A stretch of 64,000 bases of DNA. Origin: Adineta vaga. Its lineage: Eukaryota > Rotifera. The stretch's first letter is position 1, and each line of letters opens with the position of its first letter. The stretch lies in the NCBI GenBank assembly GCA_021613535.1, contig CP075495.1, positions 13,640,001 to 13,704,000 on the forward strand, given 5' to 3'. A program made the translations under genes and the position numbers. The notes beneath the pieces were generated by a model. The model was not told the origin of the DNA and ran no database searches. It was given only the letters and a program-made list of their open reading frames with translations. This document shows positions 62,750 through 64,000 of the stretch, one piece after another.

Positions 62750-64000
62750 GTCTCTATATTTTCTTGGTAAGAAACTTTTATGATACTCTTACATTCATCA
62801 CATGCGATAGTGTATAATGTAACTATTTACTTTACATTTTCGTCATTTTTTCTTCGTTATAGAACAACTACAAAAAAGAAGAAAAGAAAAATACAGAACG
62901 ATTAACAGATATTAGTATATGTATGCTTTGCCTTTGAATATAAGCGTTCTATTGACTAGATATTATATTTATTTGTTAGACATTTCATATGTTGTTTTTG
63001 TTGAATTACGTATTAAAAAAATATTTTAGAAAGAAATGATATTTGAATATCAAATTGAATGGTCAAAATGACATTTGCCAGGCACGAGACAATTGTTAAT
63101 TGTTAAAACGTTTTCATCTACTTCTTTTTCTTATTAAAATAATAACTTAGACAAGAAAAGAGTTGAAGGAAAGTTTTGTTGACAATCCATGTACATACAT
63201 ACACACACACACAGTAGAGGATGAAAAAAGCTTGTAAGAAAGTGAAATTTCATTTTCTTTTTGTTTTATTTTATTTCAAAACTACCTCCGCTTCTTTTCC
63301 TCCGGCATTCATATACATCACAGTCAATTAAGCAGTGCACTCCAACTGGATTTCGTCTTTTTCTTCTTAGATATCCTATATAACTTTGAATCTTATTGTT
63401 TTCCTTTCATCCGTCGACAGGCTTGTATGCTTCGATTGTGTCCTCGAAAAAAAGGTTTACTCTCTTTTCTTTTTTTATTCGCTTCGCTTTTTTTTTCATC
63501 AACATACATAACGAAAAAGCACGGAAAGAAAGGAAACGAAAACGCACTCAATACGTATACTTCCCGCTCACATTTTTGCATTTATGTATGTGCTTTGCAA
63601 AGAAATCAACAGACAGAGAAAAAAGAGAGAAAAAGACCGAAAAAAACGAAGAACAACCCTTTAAAAGCTAGGGCGCGCATACACGGATGCTTGACGATGA
63701 AAGAAATACGAAACGAATTGCATGAATACAATCACCATCAACGGGAAGAGAGAAAAAAAACCTAGATAAATAATCGTATGAAAAACAAAACTACTATCAA
63801 TCGTTGATTGTTTTAAAGTGTGAGAAAATTACGCAGATACTCGTGTATGCTCGATCCATAATCCGAGTGGAAATAACGAAAAAAAAATGTCAGGACTGAA
63901 TTGGCTACAGGGATGTAATCGTTTTCAGTCTTTGTTATTGTTGTTGTTCTTGTTGTTGTTATTATTGTTTTTTGTCGAGTAGTGATCGCCACAAATCTTT
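62750..64000. other. Non-coding 3' end of window
   Basis: No gene is supported. A (CA)n run lies near 63198-63211. The region from 63400 to 63660 contains purine/pyrimidine-biased sequence that leaves overlapping accidental frames. The TTG/TTA-rich sequence at 63937-63970 is a microsatellite. A CAGGGATGTAATCG sequence at 63908 resembles the hAT ends seen earlier. Confidence 0.45.
63908..64000. mobile_element. Possible 5' end of a third hAT-type element, cut by window end
   Basis: CAGGGATGTAATCG matches the first 11 bases of the right terminus of the 273-bp element at 5418-5690 (CAGGGATGTAACAA read inward). The other end and the target duplication lie beyond the window, so this is only a candidate. 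The preceding 8 bases are ATTGGCTA. Confidence 0.35.

Noticed and set aside
63393-63765. Three overlapping Lys/Phe-rich frames near the window end
   Set aside because: They overlap one another on both strands and reflect biased composition.

Overview
This is a eukaryotic nuclear window: AT-rich, gene-dense, with short GT-AG introns (mostly about 45-70 bp) and conserved animal proteins. Several traits together suggest a bdelloid rotifer (inference, not proven): an F-box/leucine-rich gene of the type abundant there, compact gene spacing, and a recurring pyrimidine-tract/AG acceptor 0-60 bases before start codons, as expected for spliced-leader trans-splicing. I found no rRNA, tRNA or CRISPR.

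Layout. 1-2.5 kb: non-coding, with three short hairpins. 2.5-7.1 kb: an F-box-like gene with a 5-bp duplication frameshift, carrying two hAT-type MITEs in its introns. 7.1-9.8 kb: non-coding with diverged repeats. 9.8-13.9 kb: a truncated WDHD1/Ctf4 homologue spliced in frame into an NTAN1-like amidohydrolase, with a non-canonical AT-AG intron and an in-frame TGA. 13.9-15.5 kb: a GC-richer repetitive island. 15.5-21.1 kb (minus): TEDC2-like, WDR13 and a B-box protein, closely packed in tandem. 21.6 kb: Gly/Tyr-rich protein. 23.5-26.5 kb (minus): USP36/42-type deubiquitinase. 27.2-32.1 kb (plus): RER1 then FEN1; a p62/SQSTM1 gene lies on the opposite strand inside a FEN1 intron. 33.5 kb: divergent cyclin. 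36.2-41.6 kb (minus): MGST3, V-ATPase subunit e, NSF. 42.0-47.8 kb (minus): CEP95, thymidylate kinase and GNPAT in tandem, the last two only 31 bases apart. 48.7-52.0 kb (minus): ZFAND4. 52.8-55.1 kb (plus): RPS23 and a mitochondrial membrane-anchored LEA/apolipoprotein-like protein. 55.5-57.9 kb (minus): TAPT1, divergent from a Gln-rich nuclear protein (58.1-61.7 kb, plus). 62.1-62.7 kb (minus): neuronal-calcium-sensor-type protein. The last 1.2 kb is non-coding and ends in what may be a third hAT terminus.

Most genes are ordinary housekeeping genes: membrane traffic (NSF, RER1, V-ATPase), DNA replication (FEN1, WDHD1, thymidylate kinase), centrosome/cilium biology (CEP95, TEDC2, TAPT1), ubiquitin/autophagy (USP, p62, ZFAND4) and ether-lipid synthesis (GNPAT). 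The strongest observations are the putative trans-spliced gene clusters, the WDHD1-NTAN1 chimera, the two hAT MITEs with perfect 8-bp target duplications, the nested p62 gene, and single lesions in otherwise intact genes. Exon limits were read by eye from GT-AG sites, reading phase and remembered family sequences; no database search was run.
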